Shown: in pieces, positions 1-7,466 of the stretch | Layout of the letters: every line of letters begins with the position of its first letter | How positions within the stretch are numbered: position 1 is the stretch's first letter | Source: CAYTRP01 sp964625145 | GTDB lineage: Bacteria; Sumerlaeota; Sumerlaeia; SLMS01; JAHLLQ01 | Assembly (NCBI GenBank): GCA_964625145.1 | Contig: CAZVAQ010000039.1 | Coordinates: 1 to 24,225, forward strand | Direction: 5' to 3' | DNA: 24,225 nucleotides | Notes under the pieces: generated by a model | Databases searched by the model: none | What the model was told of the DNA's origin: nothing | What the model saw: the letters and a program-made list of their open reading frames with translations, nothing else | Translations under genes and position numbers: made by a program

Positions 1-170
1 TCCTGACCGGTTTTCTCGGTGCCTACACGACGTTTTCGACGTTCATGTTCGACACGACGCGCCTGTTCGACGAGTCGCAGTTCCTGGCGGGCGGGTTGAA
101 CGTGGTGGGTCAGGTCATCATTGGCTTGATGGCCACCTACGCCGGCATGGTTGCCGGGCGCCTGCTGTGA
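1..170 (+). CDS. crcB: CrcB/FluC fluoride channel, C-terminal part (partial)
   Basis: This is the 3' end of a reading frame entering from the left edge (frame starts at base 3) and ending in TGA at 168-170. The visible 55 residues begin LTGFLGAYTTFSTFMFD, which matches the Gly-rich/TTFSTF signature of the CrcB/Fluc family. In that family this segment lines the pore of a dimeric fluoride exporter in the inner membrane. A final hydrophobic helix (about GGLNVVGQVIIGLMATYAG) closes the protein, as expected. The N-terminal half and the promoter lie outside the window, so a fluoride riboswitch cannot be assessed. The gene converges on hflC with 18 bp between the two stops. The family call is secure; substrate specificity is inferred from the family. 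Confidence 0.9.
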   Translation, partial: LTGFLGAYTTFSTFMFDTTRLFDESQFLAGGLNVVGQVIIGLMATYAGMVAGRLL

Positions 171-188
171 CAGGCACCCGGCGGAGTG

Positions 189-1295
189 CTATTGCACTTC
201 GGGGAGGGGAAGGATGACCTCGATCTCCTCGAGGTCTTCCTCGGTGAGGACAGGAACGGTGGTGCGTTCCTCCAGCCGGCGGATGACCATGTCAATATCG
301 ATGCCTTCGAGGTTGTCGGTTCCCTCCCCCACGTCGCCAAGCAGGCGGAAGTATTCGGAGTTTGAATCGAGCAGCAGAGTCGTCTGCGGGCCGATGGTCT
401 TGGCATAGCTTTCCAGCGTGCGCTGGAAGGCGAAGAACTCCGGCGCGAGACTGAATGCCTCGCCATAGATGCGCGTGGCCTCGGCATCGGCCCGGCCGCG
501 GACGGCCTCGGCAATGCGGAAGGCGTCGGACTGGATCTGCCGCAGGTCGCGCTCGGTGCGGCCCTGGATCTCGGCGCTGCGGCCTTCGCCCTCGCTGCGG
601 AACTGCGCGGCGATGCGGCGGCGTTCGCTGATCATGCGCTCGTAGACGGTGCGCTGTACCTGCTCGATGTAGTTGATGCGGCGGATGCGCACATCGACGA
701 GCTCGATGCCAATGCTGGCGGTGTCGCGCTGGGCGCGCTGAAGGATGCGCTGCGTGAGTCCCTCGCGCCCGACGAGGATGGGAACGCGCAACTCGTCGAG
801 GTTCTGGACCTGGCTCTCGTCGGAGGCCACCTCCTGTACCTGGTCATCGACATTCCAATTGGTGGACCGGATGATCTCGACCAGTTCGAGGCTTGAGACC
901 TCATCGCGCACGGCCGAGTCGATGATGTCGTTCAGGCGGGACTGGGCGCCGGATTCGTTGCGGACGCTCTCCAGGAATCGCCGCGGATCGGAGATGCGCC
1001 AACGGGCCGTGGTGTCGACAAAGATGAACTCGCGGCCCTTGGTGGGAATCTCGTTGGGATAGCCGTCGAGGGTCAGCAGTCGCTTGTCAAAGCGGCGGAC
1101 GTTTTGGACAAACGGCTTCTTGAAGTGCATGCCGGGCTCGGAGATGGTCTCCCCCACGGGGGCGCCGAACTGCAGCACGATGGCCCGTTCGTTTTCGTGA
1201 ACGACGAAGATGGAGTTGGCGAGCACGATGATGCCGACGAAGAGTGCGACGCCGGCGATGGCGACTGTGACGAGGGTGGATTTGCGGATGGTCAT
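189..1295 (-). CDS. hflC: HflC, SPFH/band-7 membrane protein (FtsH modulator)
   Basis: The product is 368 aa. A short cytoplasmic N-terminus is followed by one transmembrane helix (about residues 7-30), then an SPFH/prohibitin domain starting HENERAIVLQFG and running to about residue 220. A long charged, coiled-coil-prone stretch (ERMISERRRIAAQFRSEG, then repeated RTERDLRQIQ-type segments) comes next. In characterised bacteria HflC and HflK form a large membrane-anchored cage around FtsH and limit its proteolysis. The start is supported by AGGAGG seven bases upstream, and the ATG overlaps the hflK stop by 4 bp, so the pair is translationally coupled. It is slightly longer than E. coli HflC because of the acidic C-terminal tail after residue 320. 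Assignment to HflC rather than a generic stomatin rests on the pairing and order with hflK. Confidence 0.9.
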   Translation of the reverse strand: MTIRKSTLVTVAIAGVALFVGIIVLANSIFVVHENERAIVLQFGAPVGETISEPGMHFKKPFVQNVRRFDKRLLTLDGYPNEIPTKGREFIFVDTTARWRISDPRRFLESVRNESGAQSRLNDIIDSAVRDEVSSLELVEIIRSTNWNVDDQVQEVASDESQVQNLDELRVPILVGREGLTQRILQRAQRDTASIGIELVDVRIRRINYIEQVQRTVYERMISERRRIAAQFRSEGEGRSAEIQGRTERDLRQIQSDAFRIAEAVRGRADAEATRIYGEAFSLAPEFFAFQRTLESYAKTIGPQTTLLLDSNSEYFRLLGDVGEGTDNLEGIDIDMVIRRLEERTTVPVLTEEDLEEIEVILPLPEVQ

Positions 1296-2338
1296 CGTGC
1301 GGCCTCCTGGGCGGCGCCGCGGCGCGCGGGGGTCGTGGGTGCATCGAGACTGAGAAGCGGCAATGGGGCGCTGGCATTATCGCCGCCGAGCACATACACG
1401 CGCTCCACGGTGGGCAGGACCTCGTCCAGCATCTCGAGATAGAGGCGGCGGCGGGTGACGTCCGGCGCGTTGCGGTATTCCTCCAGGATGCTGAGAAAGC
1501 GCACACCTTCACCCTTGGCGCGGTTGACGCGCTCGATGGCGTAGCCCTCTGCCTCGGTGAGCATCTGGCGGGCCTGGCCCTGCGCGCGCGGGATGATCTC
1601 GTTGCGTTGGCGCTCGGCTTCGTTGATCAGGCGCTCGCGTTCCTGGCGTGCCTGGTTCACCTCGTTGAAGGACGCCTGCACCTCGCGCGGCGGCTTCACG
1701 TCCTGCAACTCGACGCGCAGGACTGCGATACCGGATTCGAAGGAATCCATGATCTCCTGGATTTCCACTTGGGCGGCATCGGCGATTTCCTCGCGACCGA
1801 CGGTGAGGGCGTTGCTCCCGAGGCGATTGCCGATGATCCGGCGCATGACAGCCTCGCTCATGTCGCGAAGGGCCTGCTCCGGATTGCGCGGGCCGCGGAA
1901 AAGGTACTTCTCCGGGTCGCGAATCTGGTACTGAACGACCCACTCGACATTGATGATGTTCAAGTCGCCCGTGAGCATCAACGATTCGCCGCTGTAATCG
2001 CGGTCGGAGTAGGTCGTTTGCTCGCCGACGGATGACTCGCGAAACCCGAACTCCAGCTTCTGGATCTGCTCGGTGGGGACGATGTAGGCGCGATCAATGC
2101 CGAAGGGGATCTTGAAGTTCAATCCCGGCTCGGCCACGGCGTGAATCTTCCCGAGGCGCGTCACCACGGCGCGTTCTTCGGGCTGCACGGTGAAGAAGCT
2201 GCTGAATGCGCCGATGAACAGCAGCAACGCCACCACGGCGGCAATGATGCCGGTGATGATGCCGCGAACGGGAGCGGGACGCCCGGCCATGTCAAAGATG
2301 CTGGCGGCGGGGTCGTTGTTCGGTGGCTTATAGGCCAT
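1292..2338 (-). CDS. hflK: HflK, SPFH/band-7 membrane protein (FtsH modulator)
   Basis: The product is 348 aa. The N-terminal 25 residues are polar and Pro/Asn-rich, shorter than the Gly-rich leader of E. coli HflK. A transmembrane helix follows (about 26-50), then the band-7 domain opening FTVQPEERAVVTRLGKI, with a helical region containing ARQERERLINEAERQRNEI near residues 230-250. The family partners with HflC to cage FtsH. An AAGGGA sequence nine bases before the ATG is a plausible ribosome binding site. The gene is first in a two-gene operon with hflC (ATGA overlap). Upstream is a 500-bp region holding the 6S RNA gene, so hflK probably has its own promoter (candidate listed separately). 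Confidence is high for the family. Confidence 0.9.
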   Translation of the reverse strand: MAYKPPNNDPAASIFDMAGRPAPVRGIITGIIAAVVALLLFIGAFSSFFTVQPEERAVVTRLGKIHAVAEPGLNFKIPFGIDRAYIVPTEQIQKLEFGFRESSVGEQTTYSDRDYSGESLMLTGDLNIINVEWVVQYQIRDPEKYLFRGPRNPEQALRDMSEAVMRRIIGNRLGSNALTVGREEIADAAQVEIQEIMDSFESGIAVLRVELQDVKPPREVQASFNEVNQARQERERLINEAERQRNEIIPRAQGQARQMLTEAEGYAIERVNRAKGEGVRFLSILEEYRNAPDVTRRRLYLEMLDEVLPTVERVYVLGGDNASAPLPLLSLDAPTTPARRGAAQEAAR

Positions 2339-2420
2339 GGTCTTGTGTCCCTTCCAATGGGTGCGAAAGCCGGCGAATGCAATCGATTGGTGCCCGCAAA
2401 TGGCGGACGTTATCCTTTAC

Positions 2421-2437
2421 CGGCATGGAACATGCCG
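2421..2437. promoter_or_regulatory. Perfect 7+3+7 dyad upstream of hflK
   Basis: CGGCATG, a GAA spacer, then CATGCCG form a perfect inverted repeat about 85 bp before the hflK start. It lies downstream of the candidate hflK promoter, so it could be an operator or a small hairpin in the 5' leader. No known regulator site is recognised. Confidence 0.4.
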
Positions 2438-2455
2438 TATTCAAGGACCATGGAC

Positions 2456-2484
2456 ATAATGGGCGCGGGCCGTGGGTGGGACAA
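2456..2484 (-). promoter_or_regulatory. Candidate hflK promoter
   Basis: On the minus strand TTGTCC (2479-2484) and CATTAT (2456-2461) are separated by 17 bp. Each matches the sigma-70 consensus at four of six positions. This would place the transcript start near 2449, giving a leader of about 110 nt to hflK. The assignment rests on sequence match only. Confidence 0.35.
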
Positions 2485-2513
2485 GGCAAAGCGGTCGGGG
2501 GCGAAATAGGGGC

Positions 2514-2546
2514 CGGCCCCGGAGGGAAATGATCCCGCCGGGGCCG
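2514..2546 (-). terminator. Strong hairpin just downstream of 6S RNA
   Basis: CGGCCCCGG (2514-2522) and CCGGGGCCG (2538-2546) are perfect complements. Inside them GGGA (2524-2527) pairs with TCCC (2533-2536), giving a 13-bp stem with one opposed mismatch and a 5-nt loop. It lies right after the expected 3' end of the 6S RNA, so it may end that transcript or block read-through into hflK. There is no proper U-tract on the minus strand (GCCCCTATTTCG follows). It is therefore not a textbook intrinsic terminator and could instead be a processing or stability hairpin. Confidence 0.4.
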
Positions 2547-2547
2547 A

Positions 2548-2723
2548 AAAGTTCCCGCTTCGCCGTCCGGAAGTGTTTTTGAACCTCACAGATAGGTGGG
2601 TGTCCGCCGGTTGGCCTCAGGTTTCCCTCGCGAGGAGGGACTTCAATCCGCCAACCTTGAAGACTCCCGATGTGGGCACATTGGCTCAGAAAACGTCCGA
2701 CCGAGACCAACGTCGCAGGAGCT
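2548..2723 (-). ncRNA. ssrS: 6S RNA (RNA polymerase-binding regulatory RNA)
   Basis: Ends are approximate. The minus strand carries the two arms of the 6S core next to the central bubble. The 5' arm is GTTTT-CT-GAGCC (plus-strand 2683-2694) and the 3' arm is GGTTC-A-AAAAC (2575-2585). They pair GAGCC/GGUUC and GUUUU/AAAAC, the same layout as CCC-CU-GAGCC/GGUUC-A-AGGG in E. coli 6S RNA. Between them lie a terminal stem GGTTGGC/GCCAACC (2609-2656) capped by CCCTC/GAGGG, and the bubble-side motif ACACCCACCT...AGGTTC that recurs in proteobacterial 6S RNAs. Outside the core, CGGA/TCCG continues the closing stem. The expected length is about 176 nt (E. coli 184). A promoter is correctly placed for a start near 2723. 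In known systems 6S RNA mimics an open promoter and sequesters the housekeeping holoenzyme in stationary phase. Confidence 0.82.
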
Positions 2724-2728
2724 GACTC

Positions 2729-2758
2729 ATTGGTGGCACAAATGCCGGGGCGAGTCAA
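2729..2758 (-). promoter_or_regulatory. Predicted 6S RNA promoter
   Basis: On the minus strand TTGACT (2753-2758) is followed after 18 bp by ACCAAT (2729-2734). This predicts a start near 2723, which independently agrees with the 5' end expected from 6S RNA length. The -35 and adjoining bases (TCGCCGTTGACTCGCCCCG) recur almost exactly upstream of guaB3 and partly before the tRNA. The same region can also form a GACTC...GAGTC hairpin (about 2724-2756) with inner GGCA/TGCC. Confidence 0.5.
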
Positions 2759-2776
2759 CGGCGAAGGAAGGAAGAG

Positions 2777-2841
2777 GGATAAAGGATGAAGACGGAAGGC
2801 AGAAGGCGGAAGGCGGGATGCAGAAGGCGGAAGGCGGAAGC
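2777..2841. repeat. Heptamer-periodic tandem repeat after mrr
   Basis: From 2794 to 2835 six units of seven bases lie in perfect phase: GGAAGGC, AGAAGGC, GGAAGGC, GGGATGC, AGAAGGC, GGAAGGC. A degenerate seventh unit follows, and GGATAAA plus GGATGAA (2777-2790) come just before. The array ends one base from the mrr stop codon (2842). It resembles the heptameric short tandem repeats (STRR) described in cyanobacteria in period, not in sequence. Confidence 0.8.
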
Positions 2842-3765
2842 TTATTGTTCTTCGAAGTAGTCGCTATCCATCCGCTTGACCTGGTAGACGCGCTCGACTG
2901 AGACGCCGACATTGTGCTCGATCATGAGGCGGGCCAGCGTCGTGCCGTCGATCAGGCTGACGCGTACATCGAGCGCTGCGGCGTAGTCGCGGGCCTCGCG
3001 CGAGAATGTGGAAGTTGTGATGAAGACTCCCTTGCGCGCGCGGTGCCCCTGCAGCGCGCCGACAAACTGCTGGATGTCCGGGCGGCCGATGTTTCTTTCC
3101 CAACGCTTGGCCTGGACATAGATCATGTCGAGGCCCAGGCGGTCCTCGCGAATGATGCCATCGATACCGCCGTCCCCGGCACGGCCGACGTGTTCCTGTG
3201 CTTCCGCCTGGGAACCTCCGTAGCCCATGGCGATCAGGACATCGAGGACGAGCTTCTCGAAGAACTCCGGGGAGACCTGGTGAATGCGGTCGACGATCTC
3301 GCCGGCAAGTGTATCCTGGATCTGAACAAAGGCGTCATCGAGCAACTCATTTGGAGGTGCCGCGGGTTCATCATCTTCTTCGGTGCCTTGCACTTTGGTT
3401 TCGGCATCTGAACTGGTCGAGCTCTTGCGGTCCCGCCATACATTATATAGTGGGAACTGCTTGAGATCTCGCAGCCGTAGTTCTGTGGGATTTGTGGCGA
3501 GATAATCAAGCCCCAGTGCAGTAATCTCGGCCACACCTCTTTGCGGATAGTGTATCAGACCAGCCTTGCTCAGGTGAAGTTTCGCCCAAGCTGCCCGGTT
3601 GTAGAAGAGTGTCTGGCCGCTGGCCATTACTTCTGAAAGGTCATCTCTTGTCAGCTTGAAGTACTGTGCTAGTTCATCGTTCAGCTCCTTGGCGGCACGT
3701 GCGCGACCATCCTTCAGCACTTGTAGCGTTGGGAGCATGATTGCCTGAAACTTTGGAACTGCCAC
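2842..3765 (-). CDS. mrr: Mrr-family restriction endonuclease-like protein
   Basis: The product is 307 aa. Residues about 1-95 form an Mrr N-terminal winged-helix-like domain (KAGLIHYPQRGVAEITALG is typical). A low-complexity acidic linker spans about 113-140. A PD-(D/E)xK Mrr catalytic domain spans about 160-285, with likely catalytic E170, D202 (in GDGGIDG) and Q218-A-K220. Mrr proteins cleave modified or foreign DNA as type IV restriction enzymes, and the fold also occurs in DNA repair nucleases. The active site looks intact. The start is GTG at 3763-3765, set by AAGGAG seven bases upstream. That site overlaps the pyrE stop codon only 11 bp away, so expression is coupled to the nucleotide operon. 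The coding sequence of residues 30-120 looks less GC-rich than its neighbours, which hints at acquisition. No methyltransferase is adjacent. Confidence 0.88.
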   Translation of the reverse strand: MAVPKFQAIMLPTLQVLKDGRARAAKELNDELAQYFKLTRDDLSEVMASGQTLFYNRAAWAKLHLSKAGLIHYPQRGVAEITALGLDYLATNPTELRLRDLKQFPLYNVWRDRKSSTSSDAETKVQGTEEDDEPAAPPNELLDDAFVQIQDTLAGEIVDRIHQVSPEFFEKLVLDVLIAMGYGGSQAEAQEHVGRAGDGGIDGIIREDRLGLDMIYVQAKRWERNIGRPDIQQFVGALQGHRARKGVFITTSTFSREARDYAAALDVRVSLIDGTTLARLMIEHNVGVSVERVYQVKRMDSDYFEEQ

Positions 3766-3772
3766 AGTCTTA

Positions 3773-3778
3773 CTCCTT
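3773..3778 (-). promoter_or_regulatory. Ribosome binding site of mrr overlapping the pyrE stop
   Basis: AAGGAG on the minus strand shares bases with the pyrE TAA (3777-3779) and lies 7 nt from the mrr GTG. It decides the mrr start and implies coupled translation. Confidence 0.75.
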
Positions 3779-4361
3779 ATCCCGGCCTGCTCCCCGGTTT
3801 CCTCACGGGAATCTCGGCCAGCCAGGCGGGGATTTCATCTTCCTTCCAGGTGCGGAAGTCGAGCTGGACGAGCGCGTGGAAAGGCGCGGGAGGGTTGAAG
3901 GCGCCCTTGCTGCGGTCGGCGACGGCGCAGAAACCGACAACGGTGGCCTTGGCCTGCTCCACCAGCGGCATGGTTTCCATGACGGACTTGCCGGTGGTGA
4001 CGACATCTTCCGCGAGCAAGACGCGATCGGTGGCGCGCAGATGAAAGCCGCGGCGCAGGGCGAAGTGGCCGTCGGTGTCGCGCTCGGCAAAGATGGAACG
4101 GATGCCCAACGCACGCGCGAGTTCATATCCCCACAGGATGCCGCCAAGGGCGGGGGCGAGAACGACGTCGGCCGTGATTCCGGCCTTCAGGATTTTCGCG
4201 GCGGCGAGCTTGGCAACCTCTGCGGCGGCCGTGGGGTGCTCGAACAGGGCGGAGCATTGGCAGTAGCGGTCGCTGTGGAGACCGGAGCTGAGGCGGAAGT
4301 GACCGGTGTTGAGGGCGCCGGTTTCCTCCAGCAGCTGCAAGACGCGGTTGGAGTCCTTCAT
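3777..4361 (-). CDS. pyrE: Orotate phosphoribosyltransferase
   Basis: The product is 194 aa. It converts orotate and PRPP to orotidine 5'-phosphate (OMP), the fifth step of de novo pyrimidine synthesis, in the cytoplasm. The PRPP-binding motif VLLAEDVVTTGKS lies at residues 114-126, and the N-terminal FRLSSGLHSDRY segment (22-33) matches the substrate-binding region of PyrE enzymes. Length is normal for the family. The ATG overlaps the pyrF stop by 4 bp, and the product of PyrE is the substrate of PyrF, its immediate upstream neighbour. It is the last biosynthetic gene of the superoperon; mrr follows after 11 bp. Confidence 0.95.
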   Translation of the reverse strand: MKDSNRVLQLLEETGALNTGHFRLSSGLHSDRYCQCSALFEHPTAAAEVAKLAAAKILKAGITADVVLAPALGGILWGYELARALGIRSIFAERDTDGHFALRRGFHLRATDRVLLAEDVVTTGKSVMETMPLVEQAKATVVGFCAVADRSKGAFNPPAPFHALVQLDFRTWKEDEIPAWLAEIPVRKPGSRPG

Positions 4362-5167
4362 GAATGTCGGGCTTCTTTCAGCAGGTTGAGGGTTTCGATT
4401 GAACGGCGGTGGATGATCTCGACCGGATCACCGGTCTCCCCCGCCGCGGGGAGGAGCGAGCGGGTGGCGTGAATCAAAAGTCCCGATTCCGGATCGGAGA
4501 TGCGGCCGTTGCGCAGGACCGCGACGGCATCGCCTCCCTGTGCGCCAACGCCGGGGACGAGAAAGACCGTCTGGGGCGCCAGTGCGCGGATCTCCGCGAG
4601 GTGCTCCGGCCGCGTGGCGCCGACCACAAAGCCGACGTGTTCGCTGCTCCCCCATTGGGTGATCGTCTTGGCGATCCGGCGATACAATCCATCGTGAATC
4701 AGGAAGTCATCGGCGCCGCGATTCGATGTCAGGACGAGGAAGAACGCGAGTTTGTCCCGATAGGCGAGAAACGGCTCGGCGCTGTCGCGACCCATGAGGG
4801 GATTGAGCGTCACCGAGTCTGCGCCCAAATGTTCGTACACGGCGCGGGCATAATGCTTGGCAGTCGATCCGATGTCGCCGCGCTTGGCGTCGGCAATGAT
4901 GAGGACATTGTCCGGCAGGATTGCCCGAATGTCGTGGAGCAGTTGCCATCCGTCGGGGCCGAGGGATTCGAAGAAGGCGAGGTTGAACTTGTAGGCAGCA
5001 GCGATGTCGCGCGTGGCGGTGACGATCGCGGTAAGGAATTGGCGATAGCCGGCGATGGTGGGAGGGAAACCCTCCGGCAGGTACTCGGGGGCGGGTTCGA
5101 GTCCGACGGAGAGGAGGGCGCCGTGGCGCTTCTCGGCTTCGCGGAGCTTGCCGCGGGCGGAGGTCAT
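4358..5167 (-). CDS. pyrF: Orotidine 5'-phosphate decarboxylase (type 2)
   Basis: The product is 269 aa. It decarboxylates OMP to UMP, the last step of the UMP pathway. The catalytic D-K-D array is visible as DAKRGDIGS at residues 93-101 (D93, K95, D98), with K60 in AAYKFN. The length and the PxxxGYRQFL, LNPLMGRDS and TSNRGADDF motifs place it in the type 2 subfamily typical of mycobacteria and Myxococcus rather than the shorter E. coli type. The ATG overlaps the pyrC stop (ATGA), with AAAGG ten bases upstream. It is coupled to pyrE downstream by another 4-bp overlap. Confidence 0.95.
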   Translation of the reverse strand: MTSARGKLREAEKRHGALLSVGLEPAPEYLPEGFPPTIAGYRQFLTAIVTATRDIAAAYKFNLAFFESLGPDGWQLLHDIRAILPDNVLIIADAKRGDIGSTAKHYARAVYEHLGADSVTLNPLMGRDSAEPFLAYRDKLAFFLVLTSNRGADDFLIHDGLYRRIAKTITQWGSSEHVGFVVGATRPEHLAEIRALAPQTVFLVPGVGAQGGDAVAVLRNGRISDPESGLLIHATRSLLPAAGETGDPVEIIHRRSIETLNLLKEARHS

Positions 5168-6507
5168 CGTTTGGCAGCCTTTCGTGCGCGACGGGGCTTC
5201 TGGTCGTCGCCTGCCACTTCATCCGGGGTGGTTTGAAACACGCATCGTCCGTCGTGATAAGTGGAAACAATCCGCGCCTTCATCGTGCGGCCGAGGAACG
5301 GGCTGTTGCGGCTCTTGGAGCGCAGGTGGGCATCCGTGAAAGTGTAGCTGCAATTGGTGTCAATCAACACCATGTCTGCGGCACTGCCGGGGGAAAGCGA
5401 TCCCCATGGCTGGCGGACGACGGATGCGGGTGCCTGTGTCAGGCGCTCGATCAGGAAATCGATGCTCCAGCGGCCCGTGGCGACAAACTCCGTGTAGAGG
5501 AGCGGAAACGCCGTCTCCAGGCCGATGATGCCGAAGGGAGCCGCGTCGAAGACGCTGTTCTTGGCGCTGGCGCCGTGGGGGGCGTGGTCGGTGGCGATGC
5601 AATCGATGGTGCCATCCTCCAGCGCGGCGATGAGAGCGTGGCGATCCACCTCGGCGTTGAGTGGCGGTTTCATCTTCGCATTGGTGTTGTAGCCGATGAC
5701 GGCACTGTCAGTCAGCGTTAGGTGATGCGGGGAAACCTCGGCGGTGACGTGCACGCCGTTGCGCTTTCCCTCGCGGATGGCCTCGACGCTTTCCCGTGTG
5801 GATACATGGCAAATGTGGATGTGCCCGCCGGTCATCGCGGCGAGGGCGATATTGCGCGCGACCATGACGGATTCGCTGACACGCGGAATGCCACGCAGGC
5901 CAAGGCGCAGGGAGACGGGGCCCTCGTGCATCACGCCTTCGCCCGTCAGGTTCATGTCCTCGCAGTGCTCCATCACCGGAACCTCGAGCATGCGTGTGTA
6001 TTCCAACGCGCGGCGCATGATCTCCGAGTTCATGACCGGGTGCCCGTCATCGCTGAATGCGCCTGCGCCGGCGGCCTTGAGAAGGCCGAAGTCTGTCAAG
6101 CGCTCGCCCTGCTGCCCGATGGTAATTGCCGCGACTGGCACCACCCGGATGCAGCCGACATTGGCCGCGCGGGACAGGACATAATGAACGCCCGTATGCG
6201 TGTCGCAAACGGGATTGGTGTTGGGCATGGCGTAGATTGTGGTGAATCCACCAGCGGCGGCCGCGCGCGTTCCCGTCTCGATGGTTTCTGCGCCCTCGCC
6301 GCCGGGTTCGCGCAGGTGCACGTGAATGTCAATGAAGCCGGGAGCGAGGACCAGCCCCTCGGCTTCGACAACGGTCATGTCGGGCTCAGCGTCGATGCGG
6401 TTGTTGAGTGCGGCGATGCGGCCGTCCTCCGCGAGGACGTCCATTGGCGCGTGCAATCCCTGCGACGGATCGACGACGGTGGCCTTACGAATCAGCAGTC
6501 TGGGCAT
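5164..6507 (-). CDS. pyrC: Dihydroorotase (class I, catalytically complete)
   Basis: The product is 447 aa. It cyclises carbamoyl-aspartate to dihydroorotate. Metal and catalytic residues are present: H62-x-H64-x-R66 (DIHVHLREPG), D153 (FSDDGHP), H181 (EHCED), H234 (CHVST) and D307 (ATDHAPHG). It is therefore a working class I enzyme and not the inactive PyrC' partner found with some PyrB enzymes. Its start lies inside the 3' end of pyrB (23-bp overlap), with GGAG upstream of the ATG. In Aquifex the class I dihydroorotase and aspartate carbamoyltransferase form a joint dodecamer. The tight linkage here is compatible with that, but it is not shown by sequence. Confidence 0.95.
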   Translation of the reverse strand: MPRLLIRKATVVDPSQGLHAPMDVLAEDGRIAALNNRIDAEPDMTVVEAEGLVLAPGFIDIHVHLREPGGEGAETIETGTRAAAAGGFTTIYAMPNTNPVCDTHTGVHYVLSRAANVGCIRVVPVAAITIGQQGERLTDFGLLKAAGAGAFSDDGHPVMNSEIMRRALEYTRMLEVPVMEHCEDMNLTGEGVMHEGPVSLRLGLRGIPRVSESVMVARNIALAAMTGGHIHICHVSTRESVEAIREGKRNGVHVTAEVSPHHLTLTDSAVIGYNTNAKMKPPLNAEVDRHALIAALEDGTIDCIATDHAPHGASAKNSVFDAAPFGIIGLETAFPLLYTEFVATGRWSIDFLIERLTQAPASVVRQPWGSLSPGSAADMVLIDTNCSYTFTDAHLRSKSRNSPFLGRTMKARIVSTYHDGRCVFQTTPDEVAGDDQKPRRARKAAKR

Positions 6508-7459
6508 GACCCTTGGCTCCGCGGAGGAGGTAGAGGACCGCCATGCGCACGGCGAGCCCGTTGGTCACCTGGTCGATGACCTTGCAGCGCGGGTTGTTGA
6601 GCACCGCGCGGGAGACTTCGACATCGATGTTCACCGGCCCGGGATGAAGGACCAGGGCATCGGACTTCGCATAGGAAAGCTTGTCGTCATCGAGGCCGTA
6701 CAGGTGCTTGTATTCCTTGAGGGACGGGAAGAGGTTGCGGGACATGCGTTCCATCTGGATTCGGAGCATGTAGATGACGTCGGCGCGGCGGATGCCCTCC
6801 TTCAGGTTGTGGCAGATCTGCACGCCAAGGCTGCGCAGTTCATCCGGCACGAGCGTCGGCGGGCCGACGAGGGTCACCTGCGCGCCCATGCGCTTCAGGC
6901 CGTGGATGTTCGAGCGGGCGACGCGGCTGTGCAGGATGTCGCCCACGATGCACACGCGCAGTCCCTTCAGGCTGCCCTTGTTCTCGCGAATGGTGAACAT
7001 GTCGAGCAGGCTTTGTGTGGGGTGTTCGTGGGATCCGTCGCCGGCGTTGATGATGGAGGCCTTGACCTGCTTGCCCAGGTATTGGTGCGCGCCGCTGGAA
7101 GGATGGCGCATGATGACAAAGTCCGCCCCCAGCGCCTCGATCGTCTCGACCGTGTCGAGGAGCGATTCGCCCTTGGTGACGCTGCTGGTGGCGACGTCGA
7201 AGTTGATGACGTCGGCGCTGAGACGGCGGGCGGCGAGCTCGAAGGAAGTGCGCGTGCGGGTGGAGTTTTCGAAGAAGAGGTTCACGACCGTCTTGCCTCG
7301 CAATGTGGGGACGCGCTTCACGGTGCGGGTGACGATGGTCTTGAATCCCTCGGCGTTGTCCAGGATGAGTTCGATTTCCTGGCGGGTGAGATCCTCCAAG
7401 CCGAGGAGGTCCTTGCTTTCGAGCCGCCCATGCGCCGAAGTGTCGTGTCCGTCGGTCAT
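6485..7459 (-). CDS. pyrB: Aspartate carbamoyltransferase catalytic chain
   Basis: The product is 324 aa from the ATG at 7459. It joins carbamoyl phosphate and aspartate, the committed step of pyrimidine synthesis. Carbamoyl-phosphate site residues are visible as STRTRTS (66-72), K96 in SSVTKGES, and HEHPTQ (about 144-149). The C-terminal loop reads HPGPVNIDVEV where many enzymes have HPGPxNRGVE. I chose this start because GAGG lies seven bases upstream and because the longer in-frame extension would run through the end of purM. The purM stop is only 7 bp upstream, which makes this the junction where the purine half of the operon becomes the pyrimidine half. No pyrI regulatory-chain gene is present. 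Confidence 0.95.
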   Translation of the reverse strand: MTDGHDTSAHGRLESKDLLGLEDLTRQEIELILDNAEGFKTIVTRTVKRVPTLRGKTVVNLFFENSTRTRTSFELAARRLSADVINFDVATSSVTKGESLLDTVETIEALGADFVIMRHPSSGAHQYLGKQVKASIINAGDGSHEHPTQSLLDMFTIRENKGSLKGLRVCIVGDILHSRVARSNIHGLKRMGAQVTLVGPPTLVPDELRSLGVQICHNLKEGIRRADVIYMLRIQMERMSRNLFPSLKEYKHLYGLDDDKLSYAKSDALVLHPGPVNIDVEVSRAVLNNPRCKVIDQVTNGLAVRMAVLYLLRGAKGHAQTADS

Positions 7460-7466
7460 GTTGTCC

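Noticed and set aside
2777..2841. CRISPR array
   Set aside because: Units are 7 bases with no spacers and no cas genes nearby; the same holds for the other arrays.
2596..2901. Plus-strand open frame over the 6S RNA and repeat region
   Set aside because: It has low-complexity repeat-derived residues, crosses the mrr end, and has no ribosome binding site or family match.
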